NCBI GenBank assembly: GCA_963704455.1
Contig: OY969905.1
Coordinates: 434,001 to 498,000, forward strand
Reading direction: 5' to 3'
From: DASTCZ01 sp963704455
GTDB lineage: Bacteria; Acidobacteriota; Terriglobia; Acidiferrales; UBA7541
Length of the DNA stretch: 64,000 nt
This document shows, piece by piece, positions 15,764 to 23,982 of the stretch (position 1 is the first letter of the stretch; the number at the start of each line of letters is the position of its first letter). Below the pieces are notes generated by a model. That model had not been told where the DNA came from and did no database searches. It was given only the letters and a program-made list of their open reading frames with translations. Position numbers and translations under genes: made by a program.

Positions 15764-16614
15764 TGGCGCTTCCGCTTGCTTCGAGGGGGAGGAGGCGCGG
15801 GCGGATGGATCAGGCGGAAGATTTCGCGCGCTCCGGCAACGAGCGGCGGGCCGGGCGTGTTGAGCAATTCATCGCTGATGGTGAACACCCGGCGGTTGTG
15901 GATGGCCGGGACGTTTTGCCATGCGGCAACATCGAGCGCCTGCTGCGGATCGGATTTCCCGCCCGAGGCGGCCCAGGCGAGGATGATAACCTCCGGATGC
16001 GCTTCGGCGACTTGCGCGTCAGAAACGCGCTTTCCGGCGGGCACAGCCATCGTTCCGCCGGCGATTTCTACAAGCTCGGCAACCCAGGGCGGGGAGGCGA
16101 TGCGCGGATGCGGCCACGCCTCGCAATAGACGCGCGGGCGTTTGCCATTTGCGGAGCGAAGCGCGCGGCTCGCTTGTTTGCGTATCGCCGAATATTCCGC
16201 GCGCATGGTTGCAACGAGTTTTCGCGCCGCGGCGGAGCGGCCCGCGATTGCGCCAAGCAGATTGATGTCGGCTTCCACATCCGCGAGCGAGCGCGGATTC
16301 ATCGCGAGGAATGTAAGAGGATACTCGAGCAGCTTCGCGACGGTTTCCTGCTTGTAGGGCACGGAGCCGATCACAAGAGTCGGCTTGAGGCTGACAACGC
16401 TTTCGGGATCGAGCGACCAGCAGTCGCCAACGCGAGGAAGCTCGGCAACTTCCGGAGCAACGTCAGGACACCATTTGGATACTCCGACAAGAAGTTTTCG
16501 CGCGCCAATTGCGACCAGGATTGAAGTCGCGCTCGGCGCGAGAGAAACGATGCGAGGTTGATTGTGACTTTGAATGCGATTCGGAATGCGTTGCCGCGTA
16601 TTCGTTGAAGCCAT
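15760..16614 (-). CDS. BtuF-like (cobalamin-type) substrate-binding protein lacking a signal peptide
   Basis: 284 residues from ATG 16614; a TTG two codons upstream is also possible. RIVSLAPSATSILVAIGARKLLVGVSKWCPDV is the usual start of the helical-backbone ABC binding-protein fold (COG0614), followed by LPRVGD and LKPTLVIGS. The C-terminal half has WQNVPAIHNRRVFTI and LLNTPGPPLVAGAREI. Family members normally carry a signal peptide or lipobox. Here the N-terminus is basic and polar (MASTNTRQRIPNRIQSHNQPR), so it looks cytoplasmic. No permease or ATPase is adjacent. It lies 19 bases after a TldD-like gene and overlaps the NUDIX gene. Confidence 0.8.
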   Translation of the reverse strand: MASTNTRQRIPNRIQSHNQPRIVSLAPSATSILVAIGARKLLVGVSKWCPDVAPEVAELPRVGDCWSLDPESVVSLKPTLVIGSVPYKQETVAKLLEYPLTFLAMNPRSLADVEADINLLGAIAGRSAAARKLVATMRAEYSAIRKQASRALRSANGKRPRVYCEAWPHPRIASPPWVAELVEIAGGTMAVPAGKRVSDAQVAEAHPEVIILAWAASGGKSDPQQALDVAAWQNVPAIHNRRVFTISDELLNTPGPPLVAGAREIFRLIHPPAPPPPRSKRKRQ

Positions 16615-16633
16615 CCGCAAGACCCGGATTCGG

Positions 16634-18352
16634 TCAGTGCTGCGCAGCGCCGGTCAGCGGCGGCGCAGGATATTCCGGAAGCTTGGACTTGGCGCGATCG
16701 TCACGGCGGATTTCCAATTCGTCGAAAAGCATCGAGGGGGTGATCACCGTGCCCGCCACCTGACCGGTGCGGTTGCTCACGAACATGTCATTGCCGACTG
16801 CGATGAGGTCATTGCGCAGGCCGCGGATATCCAGTTCGCTGAGCAAAGCGCCGCGAACGAGTTCTTCATGACCGTCGCTTGCCCACACGCGGTAGAGCAA
16901 TCGCGGCGAGGTAAGACCCCCAAGTGTTTCTACGCGGTAGCCATACGGCTTGCCCTGATCCTTGCACATCTGAATGAGCCGCTGCTTCAACGCTTCCGGC
17001 GACACGGCTTCGGAACTTGTGAGCGTGAGAACTCCGAAATGAGGCGCGGGTGGCTGGCCGTACGCGGCCAAGGCGTGTCCATTCGAGGCGGAGTAATCTT
17101 GAATCGGCTGGCGCGTGGTCAGATAATTTACGAGCTGGCCCTTTTCAATCACAGTTACGGGAGCGACGCGCACGCCTTCGTCGTCATAGCGATAACTTCC
17201 CACGAGGCTTTGCCCCTGATATGTGGATTGCGTTGGATCGTCAACAACGGTAATGAATGGCGGGAGAACTCGCGTCTTATAGGCGGATGAAAATTGGCCG
17301 ATGGTGCGTCCGCTGCGCCCCGGCGGCGGCTTGCGCGCGCCGAGGTTGTCACCAATGAGTGTGGCGAGGACGTCGCTTGCGGCATCGTTGGAAAGCAAAA
17401 CGGGCCCGCGATATTCCTCTTCCACAACGGGAGCATCGCGAAGCGTCTTCAGCGTCTTGACGAGTTCGTGCGCGTCAGCAATGAGCTTGGCTTCGGTGGG
17501 CAATTCTTCAGCACGTGCAAAGACCCACGCAGGCGTGCGCAGGAGTTGCATGCCATCTTTCGCCTGTGTGACGCCGGATAATCCAATCTGATAATTAGAT
17601 TCGCCGTGCCGCGTGACCGTGCCTTCGCTGTTGATGAAGTATTCGTTTTTGGCGATGAATGTCGCCGCTGCGTCAAGGACCTGCAGATCCGGGTCCTCCA
17701 CATAAACCGCGGTCGCGGCCTGCAACATGTGGTCCGTGCGCGCCTGGTCCAATTGCAGGCGCACGGTGGGATCCACCGCGATCACCGCCGGCGCGTGGGC
17801 GAAGTCTTCAACATTCTGGTCCGGCGTGAGTTCCTTCAGCATGGCCTGCTTTGAAGCGAGCGCTTCGCCGGCGCGCTTGTAAGCTGAGTCGGTAAGCAGC
17901 CAGAGTGAGTGGCGCAAAGCGTAGATGTCGTCTTCGACAGTCACTTGTTCGGCAGCGCCCTGACCCATGCCAAAGTAGCTGTCCTGTTTGTAATCGCCGA
18001 TGCGCACAACCGCGCGCAGCACGCGTTGGTGGACGCGCTGGCCATAACGCAGCGAGCCGAACTCAGCGTCCGCTTCGTAAATGTCGCGGTCGGTGATCCG
18101 GTATTCGATGTAATAGGGTTTGGCGACATTGTCCATCTTGAGTTGATCTCGAGACCGATTTAACTCGGCGCGCATCGCCTGCAGGATTGGATCTGTTTCA
18201 GCGGCAGTGGCCTGCGCGAAGCCCCGCTCAGGTAGAGTCGTGGAGAAGGACTGCGCCATTGTGGATGGAACGATTGCACAGGCAAGAACGACACCCAGGG
18301 AGACGGAGCGAAGAAATTTTATTTGTAACGCGCGCCGGGGCAGGGAATTCAT
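16634..18352 (-). CDS. Secreted TldD/PmbA-like protein, zinc ligands lost (probable pseudo-enzyme)
   Basis: 572 residues with a signal peptide (LRSVSLGVVLACAIVPSTMAQ). It aligns along its whole length with the adjacent paralogue: PYYIEYRITD versus PYFISYAIFD, SYRYDDEG versus TYAFDDEG, SNGHA versus SNGHG, LLYRVWASDGHEELVRGA versus IVWRVYPDGRPDELVRGV. Where the paralogue has the zinc motif HEVLGH, this protein has LATLIGD, and where the paralogue has Cys in GVCGAESG it has SNRTGQ. All three TldD-type zinc ligands are therefore absent. Its start overlaps the paralogue's stop by four bases, which suggests a heteromeric partner, much like TldD with TldE. Confidence 0.8.
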   Translation of the reverse strand: MNSLPRRALQIKFLRSVSLGVVLACAIVPSTMAQSFSTTLPERGFAQATAAETDPILQAMRAELNRSRDQLKMDNVAKPYYIEYRITDRDIYEADAEFGSLRYGQRVHQRVLRAVVRIGDYKQDSYFGMGQGAAEQVTVEDDIYALRHSLWLLTDSAYKRAGEALASKQAMLKELTPDQNVEDFAHAPAVIAVDPTVRLQLDQARTDHMLQAATAVYVEDPDLQVLDAAATFIAKNEYFINSEGTVTRHGESNYQIGLSGVTQAKDGMQLLRTPAWVFARAEELPTEAKLIADAHELVKTLKTLRDAPVVEEEYRGPVLLSNDAASDVLATLIGDNLGARKPPPGRSGRTIGQFSSAYKTRVLPPFITVVDDPTQSTYQGQSLVGSYRYDDEGVRVAPVTVIEKGQLVNYLTTRQPIQDYSASNGHALAAYGQPPAPHFGVLTLTSSEAVSPEALKQRLIQMCKDQGKPYGYRVETLGGLTSPRLLYRVWASDGHEELVRGALLSELDIRGLRNDLIAVGNDMFVSNRTGQVAGTVITPSMLFDELEIRRDDRAKSKLPEYPAPPLTGAAQH

Positions 18353-20103
18353 CGCACGCCTCCCGCGTGACCCGGGATTTTTCCGCCTGCTTCATCTCCC
18401 GGCGGCGGCAGAATGGGAGGCCGGTCGCGTCCATGGGAGGATTTCTGGACTTCCATTTCCGAGAACAGCATTGCAGGCGCAGCAGCCGAGACCGGCACAT
18501 AGCCGGACTCCGCGCCGCACACACCGTTGAATATTTCTGTCTTGTCTCCCGTGACAATAATCCGTTCAAGCGCAGACAGCGGAGTTCCAACGATGTCCAC
18601 GCCACGGACGAGTTCATCGGGCCGCCCATCGGGATAGACGCGCCAGACGATGATCGGCAGGACCTGGAACGCCTGGGGAAGTTCGCGCTGCGTGAGCGTG
18701 AAGCCGCCTTCGACATCTTCAAAATAAAGTCCGTAAGGCTTTCCCTGTTTTTTAATTTCTTCGATAAATCTCTTGCGCAAGTCGGCCGTGGGCAAGGTGT
18801 TCGTCGAGGTAACGACTAAATTGCCCTGTCGGCCCGTTGCCATCCGGCCCGCCTGGCGGCGGCCGTGGCCATTTGAGTGGCTGAAATTCGCGATGGGAAT
18901 TCGCGACATAAGGAAATTCTTCAGGATGCCGTTCTGAATCATCTCCACGCGCTCGGCAGGAGTCCCTTCATCGTCAAATGCGTAGGTGCCGGCAAGGTGC
19001 ACCCCATTAAGGGTCTTCAACGTGGGATCATCGGCGACGCTCAGAAAACTCGGAAGTATGGCTTGGCCGACTTTCTTCGTAAACGTCTGGCCTTCTTCTT
19101 CGCCGCGCTGGCGATGGCCTTCCAAACGATGTCCAAGCACTTCATGGAAGAAAACGGCGGTAGCGCGTCCGGAAAGCAAAGCAGGGCCGTCGTAGGGATC
19201 TGCGACCGGCGCGGCGCGGAGAGCTTTTAAGTCAGCGGCCATTTTTTCTATCTTTGTGGAAATTTCCGGGGCGGGAGGAAATTGCTCCGGCGTCGAAGCC
19301 TCGAAAGTTTCCACGCGCAGCAGATCCATGCCGTCGTCGGCGCGCGTTTCAGCTTCCAGAACGAGCCGCGCTTGATGGCCGGGTTCGGAAAGACGCGTGC
19401 CATCCGTTGAAACCATGTACTCCGTACCCTGCTCGAATGTGAGCGAAGCGACGGAGTTATAGATGAATGGAAATTTCTTGAATTCGGCTGAGTACGCGCG
19501 CACGCGGTCTTCCCATTCCTTCTGATGAATGGCGGCGGGAGGGCCGGGCGGGAGGACATCTTGATGAGACGTCTCGGTGGAAAAATCCGCCGACTTGTCT
19601 TCCTCTTCAGACTGCACCGCGTTCTGCGTTTTTACCTGAAGAAACGCGCCAGAGGCCTGCCGGTATTCGTTGTAAGTGAGCAGCCAGAGGCTGCGCGCAA
19701 TGGCGTCGCCGTCATTTCCGAGCGGGAGCGGCAGGGAATTGATGCCAGACTCGCGCCCTTGGTCGTGCGTGTTGTCGAGCGCGGGCGTACCGACGTGCAT
19801 GGTTACGTCCGCGCGCCGCGCGGCGCTCGAGATGGAATTTACCAGCGCGCCGTCCTGCGCGGTGATGGCGATGGTTTGCTCGTCAAAGATTGCGTAGCTG
19901 ATGAAGTAGGGCGCGGGATCCAGCTTCCCAAGCGAGCCTTGTGCGCGTGTCAGTTCCTGCTGCATGGTGCCCAGCAACAGCTCGGCCTGTGGATCGGCGG
20001 CGGGCTGCGCACCGCAGGTGGCGGCAATCGCCGCAGCCGCTATTACCGCTACAATGCGAGCAAATGTATGTCTATGAATGGATGCGAGCGGGTGAACAAG
20101 CAT
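18349..20103 (-). CDS. Secreted TldD-like zinc metalloprotease with intact HExxxH
   Basis: 584 residues. The N-terminal hydrophobic segment (FARIVAVIAAAAIAATCGAQP) is a signal peptide. The HEVLGH motif at 320-325 gives the TldD-type HExxxH zinc site, and a downstream Cys in GVCGAESGYVPVSAAAP is the probable third ligand. Cytoplasmic TldD/TldE digest unfolded peptides such as leader peptides of modified peptides or CcdA. This pair is exported, so the target is probably a cell-envelope or extracellular peptide. It is the first gene of a four-gene operon and diverges from the IscU-like gene across a 168-base promoter region. Confidence 0.85.
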   Translation of the reverse strand: MLVHPLASIHRHTFARIVAVIAAAAIAATCGAQPAADPQAELLLGTMQQELTRAQGSLGKLDPAPYFISYAIFDEQTIAITAQDGALVNSISSAARRADVTMHVGTPALDNTHDQGRESGINSLPLPLGNDGDAIARSLWLLTYNEYRQASGAFLQVKTQNAVQSEEEDKSADFSTETSHQDVLPPGPPAAIHQKEWEDRVRAYSAEFKKFPFIYNSVASLTFEQGTEYMVSTDGTRLSEPGHQARLVLEAETRADDGMDLLRVETFEASTPEQFPPAPEISTKIEKMAADLKALRAAPVADPYDGPALLSGRATAVFFHEVLGHRLEGHRQRGEEEGQTFTKKVGQAILPSFLSVADDPTLKTLNGVHLAGTYAFDDEGTPAERVEMIQNGILKNFLMSRIPIANFSHSNGHGRRQAGRMATGRQGNLVVTSTNTLPTADLRKRFIEEIKKQGKPYGLYFEDVEGGFTLTQRELPQAFQVLPIIVWRVYPDGRPDELVRGVDIVGTPLSALERIIVTGDKTEIFNGVCGAESGYVPVSAAAPAMLFSEMEVQKSSHGRDRPPILPPPGDEAGGKIPGHAGGVR

Positions 20104-20271
20104 ATCGGGCTTTAAGGCTCCGTTGGTTGGATTGTCAGCGATGATTCTGACCCCTTTTCTTAGTAAACAATCATCATGCGCCTGCGAGCAGCATTCATCA
20201 ATGAGATTCTAAAGCTGCGTTGCGGGTTGGATGCGATTGCACAAGGCCTTGAGTACTGCGATACTTACGGC

Positions 20272-20634
20272 ATGTACACCGACGCCGTATTGCAGCACTT
20301 TAAGAACCCGCGGCATGCGGGCGAAATGGAATGCGCGGATTATTCCGCGGAAGTGAGCAACCCGGTTTGCGGCGACACTTTGCAGCTTTCCGCGCAGATG
20401 ATGGACGGTCGGGTGAAGGTCGCGCAGTTTCTTGCGCGCGGTTGCGTGACGTCCATCGCCTGCGGGTCCGCGCTCACGGACCGCATGCAGGGGAAGTCTC
20501 CAGCCGATTTAAAGAATATATCTCCCACGGACATTTCGGCTGATTTGGGGGGCTTGCCTGCTGCTACGTTTCACGCTGCGCAACTCGCCTGCGACGCATT
20601 GACCGCGCTGCTCGAAAAAATCTCAGCTGCCTGA
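20272..20634 (+). CDS. Iron-sulfur cluster scaffold protein, IscU/NifU N-terminal type
   Basis: 120 residues from the ATG at 20272 (MYTDAVLQHFKNPRHAGEM, the classical start). An upstream in-frame ATG at 20176 would add 32 residues with no family match. The three cluster-ligand cysteines are Cys33 (NPVCGD, with Asp35), Cys58 (GCVTS) and Cys107 (AQLACDAL). Such scaffolds assemble 2Fe-2S or 4Fe-4S clusters from the sulfur of a cysteine desulfurase. No IscS is adjacent. Its 3' end meets the MocA-like gene 10 bases away. Closeness to xdhC/mocA suggests, but does not prove, a role in maturing a molybdenum hydroxylase. Confidence 0.88.
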   Translation: MYTDAVLQHFKNPRHAGEMECADYSAEVSNPVCGDTLQLSAQMMDGRVKVAQFLARGCVTSIACGSALTDRMQGKSPADLKNISPTDISADLGGLPAATFHAAQLACDALTALLEKISAA

Positions 20635-20644
20635 CGGCAAGGAA

Positions 20645-21232
20645 TCATGATCCTCCCGTGGCGTTTCGGAATGCTTCGGGATCGTTGAGATTTAGCACGG
20701 CGCCCTGCTCTTCGGTCGGCACTTCTTCCACTTCATCCGGATGGTTCCACACGACTGCGCGCGCCCCTTTTTCAGCAGGCGCGGCAAGCAATTCGTCGAA
20801 GAGCGATTTCGCAAAAATCACCGGGTGGCCGCGGCGGCCCTGGAATACCGGCAGCACGATGGATTTCCCGCCGCGGTAAAACGCTTCGATTAGATCATTG
20901 ACGAGTGCGGAAGTGATGAGCGGGTGGTCCACAAGGCAAAAAAGAATTCCGTTGACCGGCGTGCCTGCGAACGAACGAATGGCCGCCTGAATCGAAGAGA
21001 GCTGCCCCTTCTCCCAATCGGGATTTGCAACCACAAGCACGGGATCGAGGTTTAGACGCTCGCGGATTTGCTCCGCGCCGGCGCCGAGGACGATCCGTTG
21101 CATCCCAATCTTCGGGTGGCGCGTTACTTCGAGGAGATGGTCAACGAATGTGCGCTCATTGTAAGTGAGAAGAGCTTTGGGCGAGCCCATGCGCCGCGAC
21201 TCTCCACCAGCGAGAATGACGGCGGCGAGCAA
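20645..21232 (-). CDS. MocA-like molybdenum cofactor cytidylyl/nucleotidyltransferase
   Basis: 195 residues. The N-terminal nucleotide loop is LAAVILAGGESRRMGSPKALL, the signature of MobA/MocA enzymes, with the metal-binding Asp in LFCLVDHPL. The motif GRRGHPVIF matches the MocA subgroup, which transfers CMP to molybdopterin for xanthine-dehydrogenase-type enzymes. It starts 7 bases after xdhC on the same strand. No hydroxylase gene lies in the window, so the target enzyme is encoded elsewhere. Confidence 0.85.
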   Translation of the reverse strand: MLAAVILAGGESRRMGSPKALLTYNERTFVDHLLEVTRHPKIGMQRIVLGAGAEQIRERLNLDPVLVVANPDWEKGQLSSIQAAIRSFAGTPVNGILFCLVDHPLITSALVNDLIEAFYRGGKSIVLPVFQGRRGHPVIFAKSLFDELLAAPAEKGARAVVWNHPDEVEEVPTEEQGAVLNLNDPEAFRNATGGS

Positions 21233-21239
21233 AGTTTAC

Positions 21240-22064
21240 TCAACCTCCCGCAGTTTCTGCTTCGCGCAACGCGTGCACGGCTTTGTGCGCGAGCCCCTTC
21301 GCGTTGCGGCGTATGGCAATCAATTCCGCGGTGATGCTGATGGCGATCTCCTCCGGCGTCAGGGCTCCAATCTCCAGTCCTACCGGCGCATGGACGCGCG
21401 CGAGTTTCTCTATAGGGATACCTTCGCGTTCGAGCGCTTCATAAACGCTGAGCACTTTGCGCTTGCTGCCGATCATCCCGATGTAGCGCGCATCGGTTCG
21501 CGCGGCCCATTGCAGCACGCGCATATCGTCGCGATGCCCGCGCGTGACAATTACCAGATAGCTTGATGCGCCGGGCTTCAGTTTTTCAAACGCTTCTTCG
21601 TAGGTCGTGTAAACATCTCCCGCCATCGGGAAGCGTTCTTTGTTTGCGAATGTTTCGCGGTCGTCCACAACGCCGATGGCAAATCCCGCCGTGTGCGCCG
21701 CCAGCGCGAGCGCCATGGAGACGTGCCCTCCGCCGAAAATGTAGAGCGCCGGCTGTGGAAGAATCGGCTCCACAAAAACCTCCAGCGTGCCGCCACAAAT
21801 CAACCCGTTATCGTAGCTGGCCTCGTGATTCAGATTGAACACCATCTTGCGCGGCGCTTCCTGCTTCATCACTTCCTTCGCGGCGGCCCAAACATCCGCT
21901 TCGACGCATCCGCCGCCGATCGTCCCAGCGATGGAACCGTCTTCGCGCACCAGCATCCGCGAACTTTCGTAGCTTGGGATCGAGCCATTGGTGTGCACGA
22001 TGGTAGCGAGAGCCCCGCGCCGTCCGGCGCGCCGCAAGCGAACGATTTCCTCGAATAGGTCCAT
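21240..22064 (-). CDS. xdhC: XdhC-family molybdenum hydroxylase maturation factor
   Basis: 274 residues. The N-terminal XdhC/CoxI domain shows ATIVHTNGSIPSYESSRMLV and GTIGGGCVEADV. After a linker a Rossmann domain starts YIFGGGHVSMALALAAHTAG and contains VIVTRGHRDD and YIGMIGSKRK, all typical. XdhC binds the molybdenum cofactor and helps insert its sulfurated form into xanthine dehydrogenase-type enzymes. It is placed between a gamma-glutamylcyclotransferase-like gene and the MocA-like gene in one transcription direction. Confidence 0.9.
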   Translation of the reverse strand: MDLFEEIVRLRRAGRRGALATIVHTNGSIPSYESSRMLVREDGSIAGTIGGGCVEADVWAAAKEVMKQEAPRKMVFNLNHEASYDNGLICGGTLEVFVEPILPQPALYIFGGGHVSMALALAAHTAGFAIGVVDDRETFANKERFPMAGDVYTTYEEAFEKLKPGASSYLVIVTRGHRDDMRVLQWAARTDARYIGMIGSKRKVLSVYEALEREGIPIEKLARVHAPVGLEIGALTPEEIAISITAELIAIRRNAKGLAHKAVHALREAETAGG

Positions 22065-22121
22065 AAGAATTGAGAGAGAGCCCTGAAAATAGGGTACGGC
22101 GCTGGCGGAGTAGTGTCAACG

Positions 22122-22541
22122 CTACCGAATGTTTTTGACGTACTCGGCGGGCAATTTCAGACGTTGGGCGAGATCACGCAGCTTGGTTGCGTACTCCGCA
22201 TTCGCTTCTTCTGGGCCCGGCGGAACAGCAAGATTGAAACACATGGCTGGAATAAAAGACCCATTAGCGAGTTGCGCCAGCACGGCTTCTGGAAGATAGG
22301 CCCTGACGCTGGCCTCGGAATACAGTTGATCGATCTCCTGGTGCGAAAGCTCCATCAGGATTCCATATGCAGACGCGGCTGGATCGGTGATCAATGTAGC
22401 TCGATTTCCTATACGAAGAGCAAATCCGGGAACGCACGCTTGCCGGACATTGGCGGGTTCAACGCCCTTACCGCGCAAGAGCTGCTCGTCCATGAACAAC
22501 CCATAGAAGAAGACAGTGATTCTGCGTTGCGCCATGTGCAT
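22122..22541 (-). CDS. Gamma-glutamylcyclotransferase-like (AIG2/BtrG fold) small protein
   Basis: 139 residues from the ATG at 22541, which follows AGGA. The start MHMAQRRITVFFYGLFMDEQLL has the YG-x-[LFM]-x motif of the cyclotransferase fold. VPGFALRIGNRATLITDPAASAYGILMEL and the later YLPEAV are compatible with the family. The open frame continues upstream to 23729, but that part is antisense to the dehydrogenase gene and is not protein-coding. The stop lies 57 bases before xdhC, so the three genes may be co-transcribed. The substrate is unknown. Confidence 0.75.
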   Translation of the reverse strand: MHMAQRRITVFFYGLFMDEQLLRGKGVEPANVRQACVPGFALRIGNRATLITDPAASAYGILMELSHQEIDQLYSEASVRAYLPEAVLAQLANGSFIPAMCFNLAVPPGPEEANAEYATKLRDLAQRLKLPAEYVKNIR

Positions 22542-22682
22542 TGATCCTAGCACGACTACAGGCGGAAAATATTTGCCGGAGGTCGCTGACCATTCGGCCA
22601 AAGTCCAATCGCGTCTGGACACTTTGTAAGTGTGGGTGCTAGCGTAGCCGCCGGCGATTGGTGTAGTGTCCGGGAGCGCGGG

Positions 22683-23711
22683 ATGAAAGCGGTCGCAATT
22701 AATCAGCATGGCGGGCCGGAAGTTCTTCAGCAGATGGAGCTTCCGGAGCCTGAGATGGCGCCGAATAAAGTGCTGGTGCGAGTCCGTGCCGTGGCGCTGA
22801 ACCATCTTGATCTGTGGGTCCGGCGGGGGCTCCCCGGACTGCATCTCGCATTCCCGCACGTCCTGGGGAGCGACATTGCCGGAGAAGTCGCGCGTGTTGG
22901 AAATCTTGTTTCCGGCGTGCGCGCGGGTGAACGAGTTCTTCTCGCGCCGGGACTTTCCTGCGGACACTGCCAGGCTTGCGCCGCGGGAGCCGATAACCGC
23001 TGCCGCGAATACACGCTCTTCGGCTACCGCGTGAATGGCGGCTGCGCAGAGTACGTTTCGGCGCCTCCGCAGAATTTGATTCCCATTCCAGCGAACATGA
23101 AATTCGAGGATGCCGCCGCGATCCCGGTGGTTTTTCTTACGGCATGGCACATGCTGATCACGCGCGCCGCTTTGCAACCGGGCGAGGACGTGCTGATTCT
23201 TGCGGCGGGAAGCGGCGTCGGCACAGCGGGAATTCAGATTGCGAAACTTGCCGGCGCGCGAGTGATCGCAACGGCCGGAAGCGATGCAAAACTTGCAAAG
23301 GCGCGCGAACTTGGCGCGGATGAGATCATCAATCATTCCAAGCAGGACATTCTTGAGGAGGTCAAGCGCTTGACGGGGAAGCGCGGCGTTGACGTTGTGT
23401 TCGAGCACGTCGGCGAAGCAACGTGGGAAAAAAGCGTGCTCAGCCTCGCGAATAATGGGCGGCTCGCGACCTGCGGCGCGACGACGGGATACAACGGCAA
23501 GTTTGATCTGCGGTATCTCTTCACTCGCAATCTCTCGCTGCTCGGCTCGTTCATGGGCAGCCGCTCTGAATTGTTCACCGTGCTGAAGCTCGTTTTGGAT
23601 GGGAAGCTCAGGCCGATCATTGACCGCGTGCTCCCGCTTGCGGAATGCAGGAAGGCTCACGAGCTGCTCGAAAAGCGCGAGCAATTCGGCAAGATCGTGC
23701 TGCAGGTGTAG
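22683..23711 (+). CDS. Zinc-type alcohol dehydrogenase/quinone reductase family protein (MDR)
   Basis: 342 residues from ATG 22683 (MKAVAINQHGGPEVLQ). The frame is open further upstream but unlike the family. The GroES-like N-terminal domain has HVLGSDIAGEVARVG and the four structural-zinc cysteines in CGHCQACAAGADNRC. The Rossmann domain has AAGSGVGTAGIQIAKLAGA. C-terminal ECRKAHELLEKREQFGKIVLQV is typical of the medium-chain dehydrogenase superfamily. The substrate cannot be inferred. It diverges from the cyclotransferase-like gene. Confidence 0.88.
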   Translation: MKAVAINQHGGPEVLQQMELPEPEMAPNKVLVRVRAVALNHLDLWVRRGLPGLHLAFPHVLGSDIAGEVARVGNLVSGVRAGERVLLAPGLSCGHCQACAAGADNRCREYTLFGYRVNGGCAEYVSAPPQNLIPIPANMKFEDAAAIPVVFLTAWHMLITRAALQPGEDVLILAAGSGVGTAGIQIAKLAGARVIATAGSDAKLAKARELGADEIINHSKQDILEEVKRLTGKRGVDVVFEHVGEATWEKSVLSLANNGRLATCGATTGYNGKFDLRYLFTRNLSLLGSFMGSRSELFTVLKLVLDGKLRPIIDRVLPLAECRKAHELLEKREQFGKIVLQV

Positions 23712-23982
23712 GGCGGGCAATCCTTTCATACGGTTAAATGCGTACTAGTCTTGAGGAGCCAGTAAGAGGCTCGTCCTAAAAGTGGGGCGCCGATTTGGCG
23801 CGTATTTTCTCGTCCATTCGGGTTCAATTCTTAGGTATACTTGTTGGCATCCCCACGGAGGCTGGCATATTCCCGGCCTCCGATGCGTCATCTGAACGAG
23901 TGACGTAAGTTGTGCAGTAGAATTAGGCCCAGGCATTGAGAACCAAGAGTTTTCGGGAAGCACCCAGTCTCTGGGAGGATTG

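Noticed and set aside
20176..20271. Longer start for the IscU-like gene
   Set aside because: The 32 extra residues have no family match, while the ATG at 20272 gives the canonical IscU/NifU N-terminus.
22542..23729. N-terminal extension of the cyclotransferase-like gene to 535 residues
   Set aside because: The extension is antisense to the complete zinc-type dehydrogenase at 22683-23711, and only the last 139 residues resemble a protein family.
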